Source: Patescibacteria group bacterium
GTDB taxonomy: Bacteria > Patescibacteriota > Patescibacteriia > WFTA01 > S139-112
Reading direction: 5' to 3'
Assembly (NCBI GenBank): GCA_015485695.1
Contig: WFTB01000031.1
Coordinates: 1-36,361 of the forward strand
DNA length: 36,361 bases
A program made the position numbers and the translations under genes. Under the pieces are notes generated by a model, which was not told the origin of the DNA, ran no database searches, and saw only the letters and a program-made list of their open reading frames with translations. Shown here piece by piece: positions 1-7,742 of the stretch; the stretch's first letter is position 1, and every line of letters starts with the position of its first letter.

Positions 1-4
1 ATTC

Positions 5-93
5 TGGTGCCGGGGGCGGGACTTGAACCCGCACGAAGTTTTACCCCCAACGGATTTTAAGTCCGTCGTGTCTACCAATTCCACCACCCCGGC
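5..93 (-). tRNA. tRNA-Leu (anticodon UAA), CCA encoded
   Basis: Minus strand GCCGGGGTGGTGGAATTGGTAGACACGACGGACTTAAAATCC...GGGTTCAAGTCCCGCCCCCGGCACCA; acceptor stem GCCGGGG/CCCCGGC, long variable arm, TAA anticodon. Confidence 0.95.
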
Positions 94-162
94 GTGTTAT
101 TAATTAACGTGTGCGCTTTTTTATAAACCTCTCTTTTAGCGTGTCATGGAAACCTTAAAAAA

Positions 163-891
163 TCAATATCCCGTGAATTTTTCCGTTTTTATGTTTTTCT
201 CATCGACACCCATCTCATCAATAAGCAACACCTCCATGTCCTTTACCATGTCAACCGGACCACACACATAAAAAAGTCGACCAGAAACATCGTTTATCCT
301 ATCTTTAATCATGCGCGAATTGATTCTTCCTTTTTCTTCTCTCCAACCATCGGGCGCGCTCTTGGTCAACGTATTGACTATTTGTATGTTGTTATTGGTT
401 TTCTCGGTTCTTGAATTTTTCAAAAATTCGTCAAATTCCTCCTTGTAGGTTATCCGGTTCGCCGTTGGGTTTGAATAAAACAAAACGAAATCGTGTCCCA
501 AATCATTATCTATGGAATATTTCATAAAAACGCGAAACGGCACTATGCCTATACCTCCTGCAATCATAACTATCGATGATTTATCTTCGGGAAGCACAAA
601 CCGCCCAACCGGACTGAACATTTTCACGGTGTCTCCCTTCTTCATTCCCTGAAGCGCCTTTTTGAATTCGCTTATACCGTTACGGTAAGCTATGATTATG
701 TTTTCTTCGGTCGGAGAGGAGGCTATTGTAAATGTTCGCATGCCGGTCTCGGCGTCACCGGTTTTTATATTCATAAACCTAAGAACAACATGCTGACCGG
801 GAAGGTAATCAAAACCGTCCGGTCGCTTGAACACGCTCAACGTTGTTCCTTCCGCCCCTTTTTTGTGTTCCAAAAGCTCAATATTATACAT
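163..891 (-). CDS. FNR-like FAD/NAD(P)-binding oxidoreductase
   Basis: 242 aa; LPGQHVVLRF, RTFTIASSP (flavin-binding-like) and MIAGGIGIVPF / FYVCGPVDMV (NAD-binding-like) motifs of the ferredoxin reductase family. Confidence 0.85.
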   Translation of the reverse strand: MYNIELLEHKKGAEGTTLSVFKRPDGFDYLPGQHVVLRFMNIKTGDAETGMRTFTIASSPTEENIIIAYRNGISEFKKALQGMKKGDTVKMFSPVGRFVLPEDKSSIVMIAGGIGIVPFRVFMKYSIDNDLGHDFVLFYSNPTANRITYKEEFDEFLKNSRTEKTNNNIQIVNTLTKSAPDGWREEKGRINSRMIKDRINDVSGRLFYVCGPVDMVKDMEVLLIDEMGVDEKNIKTEKFTGY

Positions 892-1004
892 CTGTGCAAT
901 TAATAATGGCGCAAAATGCGCGCATAACGCCCGAATTAGCCTAAAACCGAAAGGCGTCCAAAACGGATCTGTTCGTGGTTAACAACGCAAATCGCGACTT
1001 TGAA

Positions 1005-1033
1005 AGTATAAGAATTATTGTCCGAGTGGTCAA
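1005..1033 (-). promoter_or_regulatory. sigma70-like promoter for the FNR-like gene
   Basis: Minus strand TTGACC (1033-1028), 17-nt spacer, TATACT (1010-1005). Confidence 0.6.
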
Positions 1034-1074
1034 CATGGCGAATCCGGCATAAAATGCCGTTGGACGCCAAAGTT

Positions 1075-1833
1075 TTATCCCGGGTTTAAAATCAGGTTTA
1101 TCGTTGACGCGATTATGACCACCGCAAGCAAAATTTTAACCCAACGAGAACCAAATCTAGTCGCCCAATTAACGCCTATGAACGCACCCAAGACAACACC
1201 GAACGCCATCGGGACCAAATAAACCCAATTAACAACTCCGTTGGTTATAAAAATATACGATGATATCAGCGTTACAAAAAAACTCACCAAGTGTGAGTTT
1301 GCCGCGCTGGTAAGAGTGTTCCAACCCGTAAGATATGTTATCAAAAATATTGCGAAAGTGCTCAGCGCCGCACCGTAAAACCCTCCGTACAAACCCAACA
1401 CCAGCCCCGATGTGAGAAACACAACCTTATTGTTTTTTATCGTTCCCGGCAAAATTGACGAATCTCCTTTCAAGCGGGGTATCAAGAACAAAAGAACCAC
1501 CATGATGCCCGCGACAATATATGACAAGTACTTCGGGTCAAAGTTAACCACCAAATTCGAACCGAAAACGGCTCCTATGGACGCCATCACCGCAAACGCC
1601 ATGGTGTGTTTCCATACCATCAGTTTCTTTCTCGCAAACAGTGTCGTGCTAACACCCTCCAGCAACAACCCGTTTACATGGGTCGTCCCGATGGCTTGGA
1701 TTATAGGAAGTCCTGCCAAAGAATACATGGCTATCATCAAAATGGCGCCACCGCCGACAACAGACCCGAAAGTTCCGGCAATGAGTCCCGAGAAAAACAA
1801 AACCCCCATGATTATCCAACTCATTTCAAGCAT
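1075..1833 (-). CDS. sulfite exporter TauE/SafE family membrane protein
   Basis: 252 aa, multiple hydrophobic helices, GxxAGxFGSVVGGGAILM N-terminal motif typical of TauE/SafE. Confidence 0.85.
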   Translation of the reverse strand: MLEMSWIIMGVLFFSGLIAGTFGSVVGGGAILMIAMYSLAGLPIIQAIGTTHVNGLLLEGVSTTLFARKKLMVWKHTMAFAVMASIGAVFGSNLVVNFDPKYLSYIVAGIMVVLLFLIPRLKGDSSILPGTIKNNKVVFLTSGLVLGLYGGFYGAALSTFAIFLITYLTGWNTLTSAANSHLVSFFVTLISSYIFITNGVVNWVYLVPMAFGVVLGAFIGVNWATRFGSRWVKILLAVVIIASTINLILNPG

Positions 1834-2094
1834 AGCGAATATTATCTTCGCTTTTAATAATACAATTCATTTTAGCAAAACACAAATGCGAATTTATCTC
1901 ACACAACACACTTCGTCCGCTGTCGCGATATCTTAAAATAAGACGCTCTCCTTTAGAGGGTTGTTGTTAAAACAAAACAACTTTGAAAAAACTGTCTTGT
2001 GCCAACAACGTCCGTTGAGAAATGTTTTTCCAAATGTCCTGATAAGCCGGGGCGCGTAGTTGTTTTATGGTTACCAATTAAAGTTAATTTAAAA

Positions 2095-2946
2095 TTAAGC
2101 CGGCTTTCTGCAAACAAATAACCCCCAACCAACCTCGCCGTTGTCGATTGCATTAATTGTTTTCTTGTAGGCTTTTATAAATTTTTTATACTCATTTTCA
2201 TATTTATTGACACTCTTACCACCTTCAATTTTATTAAGCAACACATCGACCAAGACCTCATAACTCCTTTTTAAATGTGTGGACAAGTCATGAGCCTCAC
2301 ATACTTCAAAGCCAATCCACCTCAAAAAAACCTGATATGAAACAAAAGAAAGCGGGGTGTCAAACAACAACCTTCTATACACATGTTTTTTAGCTTCGTC
2401 GCTTATATTTGATTTTGACTTAAACAAATCATCAAAGATAAAAACACCACCTTGCTTTAAAACGCGACAAATCTCTTTAAAAGCTTTTTCTTTATCGTGA
2501 ACATGATAAATGGTAGCTTGACTCCACACATGGGTGAAGTTTTCATTTTGGTATTGTATTTTTGTGGCGGTACCCTTTTGAAAGGACACTAAATCCTTTA
2601 TTTCTTTAGATAATTTATTTAACTTGTCTTGCGCGCTTTGAATGCGCACGCCACTTAAATCAATACCATATATGGCACACAAACACCTCTTAGCAATCTC
2701 AATGGTCACCGTCCCATTACCACACCCAATATCAAGAACCTTGGACAACGCATCAATACCGGATTTATCTATCATCATCTCGGTCAACCTGCTTGAAGCC
2801 TTTTGAAAATCGCTATGATTACCCGACTCAAAGTACCCCCAATGCAAACTACCTTTTTCGTCCCAAAAAGTTTTATATACTTCGTTGTGCTCATCATAGT
2901 AATCTTCCGTGTCTGTTTCGGTAAATTGTCCTAACTTCTTAGTCAT
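2095..2946 (-). CDS. class I SAM-dependent methyltransferase (type-11; small-molecule methyltransferase-like)
   Basis: 283 aa; VLDIGCGNGTVTIEIAKR motif I, GIDLSGVRIQSAQ, FDDLF; YYDEHNEVYKTFW...LHWGYF N-terminus. Confidence 0.85.
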   Translation of the reverse strand: MTKKLGQFTETDTEDYYDEHNEVYKTFWDEKGSLHWGYFESGNHSDFQKASSRLTEMMIDKSGIDALSKVLDIGCGNGTVTIEIAKRCLCAIYGIDLSGVRIQSAQDKLNKLSKEIKDLVSFQKGTATKIQYQNENFTHVWSQATIYHVHDKEKAFKEICRVLKQGGVFIFDDLFKSKSNISDEAKKHVYRRLLFDTPLSFVSYQVFLRWIGFEVCEAHDLSTHLKRSYEVLVDVLLNKIEGGKSVNKYENEYKKFIKAYKKTINAIDNGEVGWGLFVCRKPA

Positions 2947-2950
2947 AAAT

Positions 2951-3295
2951 TTATAAATATTTTACAAACTCATTGTTATCATTAACTAAAATCATTTTTG
3001 GTTTTTGCTTTAAATCATCTAACAGTTCGTACGCAACTATAATCAAGGTATCACCCGGCTCGCACAGTCGGGCACCGGCCCCGTTTACCCTAACAAAGCC
3101 TGAATGTTTGGGCTCTGCACCCACATAAGTCGTCCATCGATTGCCGTTTGTCACATTAAAAACATCCACCCTTTCGTGCTCTGCCAAGTTCGATTTTTCC
3201 AACAACCACTGATCGATAAAAATACTTCCAACATAGTTTTGGTTTTTGTGGGTCACTTTCGCATGATGAATTTTTGATTTTAAAAAAACCTTCAT
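2951..3295 (-). CDS. panD: aspartate 1-decarboxylase-like pyruvoyl enzyme
   Basis: 114 aa; MKVFLKSKIHHAKVTH, YVGS self-cleavage site, NVTNGNRWTTY, VNGAGARLCEPGDTLIIVAY all align with PanD. Confidence 0.9.
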   Translation of the reverse strand: MKVFLKSKIHHAKVTHKNQNYVGSIFIDQWLLEKSNLAEHERVDVFNVTNGNRWTTYVGAEPKHSGFVRVNGAGARLCEPGDTLIIVAYELLDDLKQKPKMILVNDNNEFVKYL

Positions 3296-3317
3296 ACTGA
3301 CTTAAAAAATATCAATT

Positions 3318-3334
3318 ATGTTATAAGATAACAT
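3318..3334. promoter_or_regulatory. perfect palindrome ATGTTAT-AAG-ATAACAT, candidate operator
   Basis: 7-bp perfect arms with 3-nt spacer between divergent panD-like and TrmB-like genes. Confidence 0.55.
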
Positions 3335-3375
3335 GACAAACACTATAAACAACAAGATATTATGTATCAATAAAC

Positions 3376-3403
3376 TTGTAGTTTGTAAAATAAATGGTAT
3401 AAT
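3376..3403 (+). promoter_or_regulatory. sigma70-like promoter for the TrmB-like gene
   Basis: TTGTAG (3376-3381), 16-nt spacer, TATAAT (3398-3403), ATG at 3420; inverted repeat AAACT-TGT-AGTTT (3372-3384) overlaps the -35. Confidence 0.55.
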
Positions 3404-3419
3404 TATGTAAGCAAAATTT

Positions 3420-4166
3420 ATGACAATTCAAGAATTATTAACAAAATTTAATATCAGCCAAAGAGCTGCGAGAGTCTATGTTGTCATGTTAAAAACTGAC
3501 CAGGTAAGAATACGTGACATAGTCCAAGAACTTGGTGAAGCGAGACAGTTAATCTACGAAGCAATGGCCGAGCTTGAGGGCAAGGGGTTGGTCGTACGAA
3601 TACCCATAAGCAAGCACCGATATAGTTATCAAGCGTCTTCCCCAGAAGTGCTAGTTGAAATAGCAATGCAAAGAGTAAATGAGACACAAAGTATGTTGCC
3701 CAAATTACTTGAGATATACAACTCTAACCAAAAAAAGGGTTCCGTGTCTATTTATACTGGAAAAATGTCAATCAGGGCTTACTGGAAGGGGTTTGTTATA
3801 AAAAAAATGAACAGAAACACTCCACAACTGACTCTGGGAGCAATGGAACAGTGGTATGGTGTTGGTGGGAAAACCGCAGAAGTTCTCCCGCGATTAAAAT
3901 TTAAAAAGTCTATAACTACAAAAATTCTGGCTACTGACGGCGAGTTTGCGCAATGGCTGTCAAGGCAACCAAATTATGAGACAAGAATTCTAGAAAACAC
4001 ATCTCTCACAGGAGAAATAACCATATATGGAGATATTGTTCACTTCATAAATTACACTAAAGGGAACATCAACATGACGGTAATTGAGTCTGAAGTTATC
4101 AGTAAAACAATGAAAGAAATGTTCTATATGCTCTGGGAAGGGAGCAAAACAAAAGACACAATATAA
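3420..4166 (+). CDS. TrmB-like transcriptional regulator
   Basis: 248 aa; N-terminal wHTH (ISQRAARVYVVMLKTDQVRIRDIVQELGEARQLIYEAMAELEGKGLV) plus C-terminal effector-like region. Confidence 0.8.
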   Translation: MTIQELLTKFNISQRAARVYVVMLKTDQVRIRDIVQELGEARQLIYEAMAELEGKGLVVRIPISKHRYSYQASSPEVLVEIAMQRVNETQSMLPKLLEIYNSNQKKGSVSIYTGKMSIRAYWKGFVIKKMNRNTPQLTLGAMEQWYGVGGKTAEVLPRLKFKKSITTKILATDGEFAQWLSRQPNYETRILENTSLTGEITIYGDIVHFINYTKGNINMTVIESEVISKTMKEMFYMLWEGSKTKDTI

Positions 4167-4219
4167 AAAAGATTGTGACAAACGTTTTAAGTTTATCCTA
4201 AAGAGTTCCAACCCTGAAC

Positions 4220-4259
4220 ACAACAAAACAACAACTCAACAGAGTTGTTGTTTTGTTGT
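4220..4259. terminator. bidirectional hairpin terminator
   Basis: 18-bp perfect stem ACAACAAAACAACAACTC/GAGTTGTTGTTTTGTTGT, loop AACA, between convergent TrmB gene and tRNA-Gly. Confidence 0.7.
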
Positions 4260-4398
4260 TTTTGTCCGACAGCTCCCAACTGTCTCCTCGCCCGTTCGAT
4301 TCCCTCATTAGTACTGAGCGGAAAGAAGAAATCACCTGGGCTTGCGGTCGCTTGCCACCGGCAACCGTCCTCGCCCGTTCGATTCCATTATTGTACTG

Positions 4399-4470
4399 AG
4401 CGGGTAGGGGGAATCGAACCCCCATCGCTACCTTGGCAAGGTGGCATAATAACCATTATACGATACCCGC
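4399..4470 (-). tRNA. tRNA-Gly (anticodon GCC)
   Basis: Minus strand GCGGGTATCGTATAATGGTTATTATGCCACCTTGCCAAGGTAGCGATGGGGGTTCGATTCCCCCTACCCGCT; CCA not encoded. Confidence 0.95.
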
Positions 4471-4519
4471 AAATCAAATTTTCAATTCAACAAACGAATC
4501 GGCAACAACGCAAAACCTA

Positions 4520-4771
4520 TTATGAAGAATCAATATCGATTTTAATCACTTTATCACGTTTTGTCAATCCTTTTAATATTTTTATTTGACGTTTTCGGAC
4601 ATTAAGCTCAACGGACAACAGATTCATAAGCTCCGCATTAGCCTTGTTGTTCTCCGGAACAGAACACACATACGCCTTATACTCAGCGTTTCCGGTCTTT
4701 TCCAGCCTCCTGCTCTTGCTATTGGTCACAACACGAACACTTATCACCATAAAACAAACCCCGAAAAGCAT
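4520..4771 (-). CDS. DUF167 (YggU-like) family protein
   Basis: 83 aa; basic N-terminus, EYKAYVCSVPENNKANAELMNLLSVEL..IKILKGLTKRDKVIKID resembles DUF167. Confidence 0.65.
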   Translation of the reverse strand: MLFGVCFMVISVRVVTNSKSRRLEKTGNAEYKAYVCSVPENNKANAELMNLLSVELNVRKRQIKILKGLTKRDKVIKIDIDSS

Positions 4772-4833
4772 TTACCTCATCCAACAAGTGTATTATAGTA
4801 TAATTGTTATAAATCAACCATAACAAAACACTT

Positions 4834-5163
4834 ATGCCTGAAACAACCATTACGGAAAGTATGTTTAATGAAGAAATAAAAAACTTTAAAGGTGTCGCCT
4901 TGGTGGACTTTTGGGCTGAATGGTGCGGTCCATGCAGAATACAAGGTCCTATAATAGAAGAACTTGCCGATGATTTTTCGGGCAATGAATCCGTAAAAAT
5001 AAGAAAGTTAAACATAGATGACGCCAAGAAAACCGCTCAAGAATACAATATAATGAGCATTCCGACAATAATCATGTTCAAAGACGGAAAACCGATGGAA
5101 ACAATGATAGGTGTTCAACAAAAAGACTTATTAAAGGACAAAATAAATTCACTGTTGAATTAA
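4834..5163 (+). CDS. trxA: thioredoxin
   Basis: 109 aa; VDFWAEWCGPCR active site, MSIPTIIMFKDGK cis-Pro motif. Confidence 0.95.
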   Translation: MPETTITESMFNEEIKNFKGVALVDFWAEWCGPCRIQGPIIEELADDFSGNESVKIRKLNIDDAKKTAQEYNIMSIPTIIMFKDGKPMETMIGVQQKDLLKDKINSLLN

Positions 5164-5260
5164 CGCCCCGAATAGAACCTGCAAATAATCAATTCTCGCT
5201 TAGACTTTGTTTTGCTTTGTCAAACGAAAAACAACGGTTTACACTGTATATAAACGCATT

Positions 5261-5863
5261 ATGAAAATCCCATCTCGTCGCACAGAAAACAAACTAAACA
5301 GGAAAGGCTTCCGTAAAATAGCGGGAATGGACGAAGCGGGGCGGGGCGCGCTTGCCGGTCCCATAGTGGGGGCTTGCGTTGTTTTACCCGAACACCTTAA
5401 AATAAAAGGGTTGAGAGATTCAAAACTACTCAGCGAAAAAGCGAGGGAATCGCTTTATCTGAAAATAATAAGGAATGCGGAAAAATGGTCGGTTTCAGTT
5501 GTGTCTTCAAAGAAAATTGATAAAATAGGAATACAAGAAGCGAATGCTCTGGTTTTCAGGTTAGCATTGCGTAAACTCGGAATGACGCCCGATTATGTCT
5601 TAATCGACGGAAAAAAGATAACCCACCTACCTGTTCCGTATGAATATGTTACCGGGGGAGATAGCTCTGTCGCTTGCATCGCAGCCGCGTCAATAGTGGC
5701 AAAAGTAACCAGAGACCACATAATGAATCGCATGCACATGGATTTTCCCGAATACGGATTTTCCGCGCACAAGGGATACGGAACGATAAGTCACGTGAAA
5801 TCAATCAAAACCCTTGGTCCAGTAAGCGCGCACAGAATGTCATTTAAACCGTTATCAAATTAA
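5261..5863 (+). CDS. rnhB: ribonuclease HII
   Basis: AGMDEAGRGALAGPIVGACVVL; DSKLLSEKARE; YVLIDGKK; ASIVAKVTRD. ATG at 5261 preferred over the TTG at 5207 in the ORF track. Confidence 0.93.
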   Translation: MKIPSRRTENKLNRKGFRKIAGMDEAGRGALAGPIVGACVVLPEHLKIKGLRDSKLLSEKARESLYLKIIRNAEKWSVSVVSSKKIDKIGIQEANALVFRLALRKLGMTPDYVLIDGKKITHLPVPYEYVTGGDSSVACIAAASIVAKVTRDHIMNRMHMDFPEYGFSAHKGYGTISHVKSIKTLGPVSAHRMSFKPLSN

Positions 5864-5873
5864 AGAAAAAAAT

Positions 5874-6428
5874 ATGACGTCCAAAGGCGGAAACGAACTC
5901 TTAAATGCCGAGGAAATACTGAAAAACCAACTGGGTCTTGAACCTGGTCAGAAGGTTGCGGACCTTGGCAGTGGCGGTGTGGGAATGTTTTCCATAGAAG
6001 CGGCAAAACTTGTAACGGACACCGGCCAGGTACATGCCGTAGATATACTAAAATCCGTATTGGCGAACATCGAAAGTCGCGCCAAAATGGAAAACCTGCA
6101 CAATATAAAAACTCACTGGACAAACCTGGAAAGATTCGGAGCATTGAAAATAAACGACCAAACCCTTGATGTCGCAATGCTTATTAACACACTCTTTCAA
6201 AACAAAGACCACGAATCAATACTGCGCGAAGCCACAAGACTGCTTAAAACTGACGGAAAACTGCTTGTGGTAGAATGGATACCCGGCAGATCCGCGATAG
6301 GACCGGACCCGGCGGACAAGATAGGCCCAGAGCGAATACGAAAAATAGCTCAATCCATAGGTCTTGTTGAAGTATCGTCGTTCAGCGCGGGACAATACCA
6401 CTACGGCATAATATTTAAGCGACCATAA
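5874..6428 (+). CDS. class I SAM-dependent methyltransferase (UbiE-like)
   Basis: 184 aa; GQKVADLGSGGVGMFSIEAAKLV, LLKTDGKLLVVEW. Confidence 0.8.
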   Translation: MTSKGGNELLNAEEILKNQLGLEPGQKVADLGSGGVGMFSIEAAKLVTDTGQVHAVDILKSVLANIESRAKMENLHNIKTHWTNLERFGALKINDQTLDVAMLINTLFQNKDHESILREATRLLKTDGKLLVVEWIPGRSAIGPDPADKIGPERIRKIAQSIGLVEVSSFSAGQYHYGIIFKRP

Positions 6429-6441
6429 CCATCACATAAAC

Positions 6442-6843
6442 ATGAACATATCCAACATTTTTTCGACAACATATCTGTTTAATACCGACCCAGGACCGTT
6501 CTTGCCGTTCGCTTTCAAGTTTATGGCGATTTTTTTCGGTACATTGGTAATACTTGGGTTTGTGGCAAAAAAAATAGAAGACCAAAACTCATTCCCTCCG
6601 GTAAAGAAATTCTTTTACAAACTTCATCGATTTTTGTTCACAATGGGGGTTCTGGGTCTTTTATACGTTTTCTTTCGAGAGCAAGGGGTTTATTTGTTGT
6701 CAACTCCAATACTTCTACCGATATGGTTGGTGGCCTCTCTTTTGTGGGCGGGAAATATTCTAAAATACTACTTTACGGACCGACCCAAGCGAGAAGAGGA
6801 GCTCAAAAACGAAGCGGATAAAAAGAAATATCTTCCTTCATAA
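6442..6843 (+). CDS. hypothetical membrane protein
   Basis: 133 aa with about three hydrophobic segments and charged C-terminus; good coding context. Confidence 0.65.
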   Translation: MNISNIFSTTYLFNTDPGPFLPFAFKFMAIFFGTLVILGFVAKKIEDQNSFPPVKKFFYKLHRFLFTMGVLGLLYVFFREQGVYLLSTPILLPIWLVASLLWAGNILKYYFTDRPKREEELKNEADKKKYLPS

Positions 6844-7041
6844 CGAAACAAACCTACCCAACTTCGATATCACCCACCCATTTCCGCGAAAAATAAAAGC
6901 CCAAAAAAGTTATAAATCACTGATTTTCGTCAATTTCATTAAAAACGGAATCGCTTACTTTGAGAAAATTCCTGCCGTTAAATTCGTGCTCGGTTTCCGT
7001 ACGCTGTGTTTGTTTACATAAAATATATGTATAATACACAC

Positions 7042-7416
7042 ATGTCCAATGTTTCTGTGGGGAAAAAAGGAGAAAACCTTGCAAAAAAGTTTCTTGTCAA
7101 AAAGGGATATGTTCTGCTGGGAGAACGATGGCAAAAACGAGTCGGAGAAATAGACATAATAGCTATGGACAAGAGCACGTCCGAGATTGTTTTTGTGGAA
7201 GTGAAAACAAGAACCTCCACCAAGTTTGGGTGGCCGGAAGAAAAAGTAACGCGCAAAAAACGGGAAAAAATGCACAAAACGGCGCAATTTTACATGCTAA
7301 AACACGATTATCCCGACAATCAAAAATGGCGAATGGATGTTATAAGCATAATATTGCGAAAAACGTCAAAAAAGGTTGAAATATCTCATTTCGAGAACAT
7401 AGCCATATCTTATTGA
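7042..7416 (+). CDS. YraN/UPF0102 family endonuclease-like protein
   Basis: GKKGENLAKKFLVKKGYVLLGERWQKRVGEIDIIAMD..IVFVEVKTRT; start MSNVS at 7042 likelier than the upstream start. Confidence 0.88.
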   Translation: MSNVSVGKKGENLAKKFLVKKGYVLLGERWQKRVGEIDIIAMDKSTSEIVFVEVKTRTSTKFGWPEEKVTRKKREKMHKTAQFYMLKHDYPDNQKWRMDVISIILRKTSKKVEISHFENIAISY

Positions 7417-7452
7417 ATTAAGCGTTTTTACACCGTTTACCAACAATGTTAT

Positions 7453-7472
7453 CCACCGAAAGGTGGCTTTTT
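7453..7472 (+). terminator. intrinsic terminator after the YraN-like gene
   Basis: CCACC-GAAA-GGTGG hairpin followed by CTTTTT. Confidence 0.6.
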
Positions 7473-7742
7473 AATTCGAAAACGTTGTGTTAAGATACAC
7501 TGAAATTTTGAAAAATCCATTATTTGGAATTTTTTAAAACAAAAAGATCCTTCAAAAAATAAATTATAATTTGCAACACAAAAACAAAGACACTCTCTCG
7601 CATCCATGGGTTTTAAGAGATGCAAGATTCGTCCATCGCGTGTTGCGCGGTCCGAAAACAAATCGGGCTCGCAACCCGATGCTCGTATGTGTCTGATTTT
7701 GGGTGCAAAGGTCATAATTTTAAATATAACGGAGGATACAAT

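Noticed and set aside
1412-1936. 174-aa plus-strand ORF
   Set aside because: Antisense to the well-supported TauE/SafE gene; composition artefact.
4198-4589. ORFs over the tRNA-Gly region (75 aa minus, 114 aa plus)
   Set aside because: They read through the tRNA and terminator; MGVRFPLPAQ- and GGIEPPSLPWQGG-like peptides are typical tRNA-derived false ORFs.
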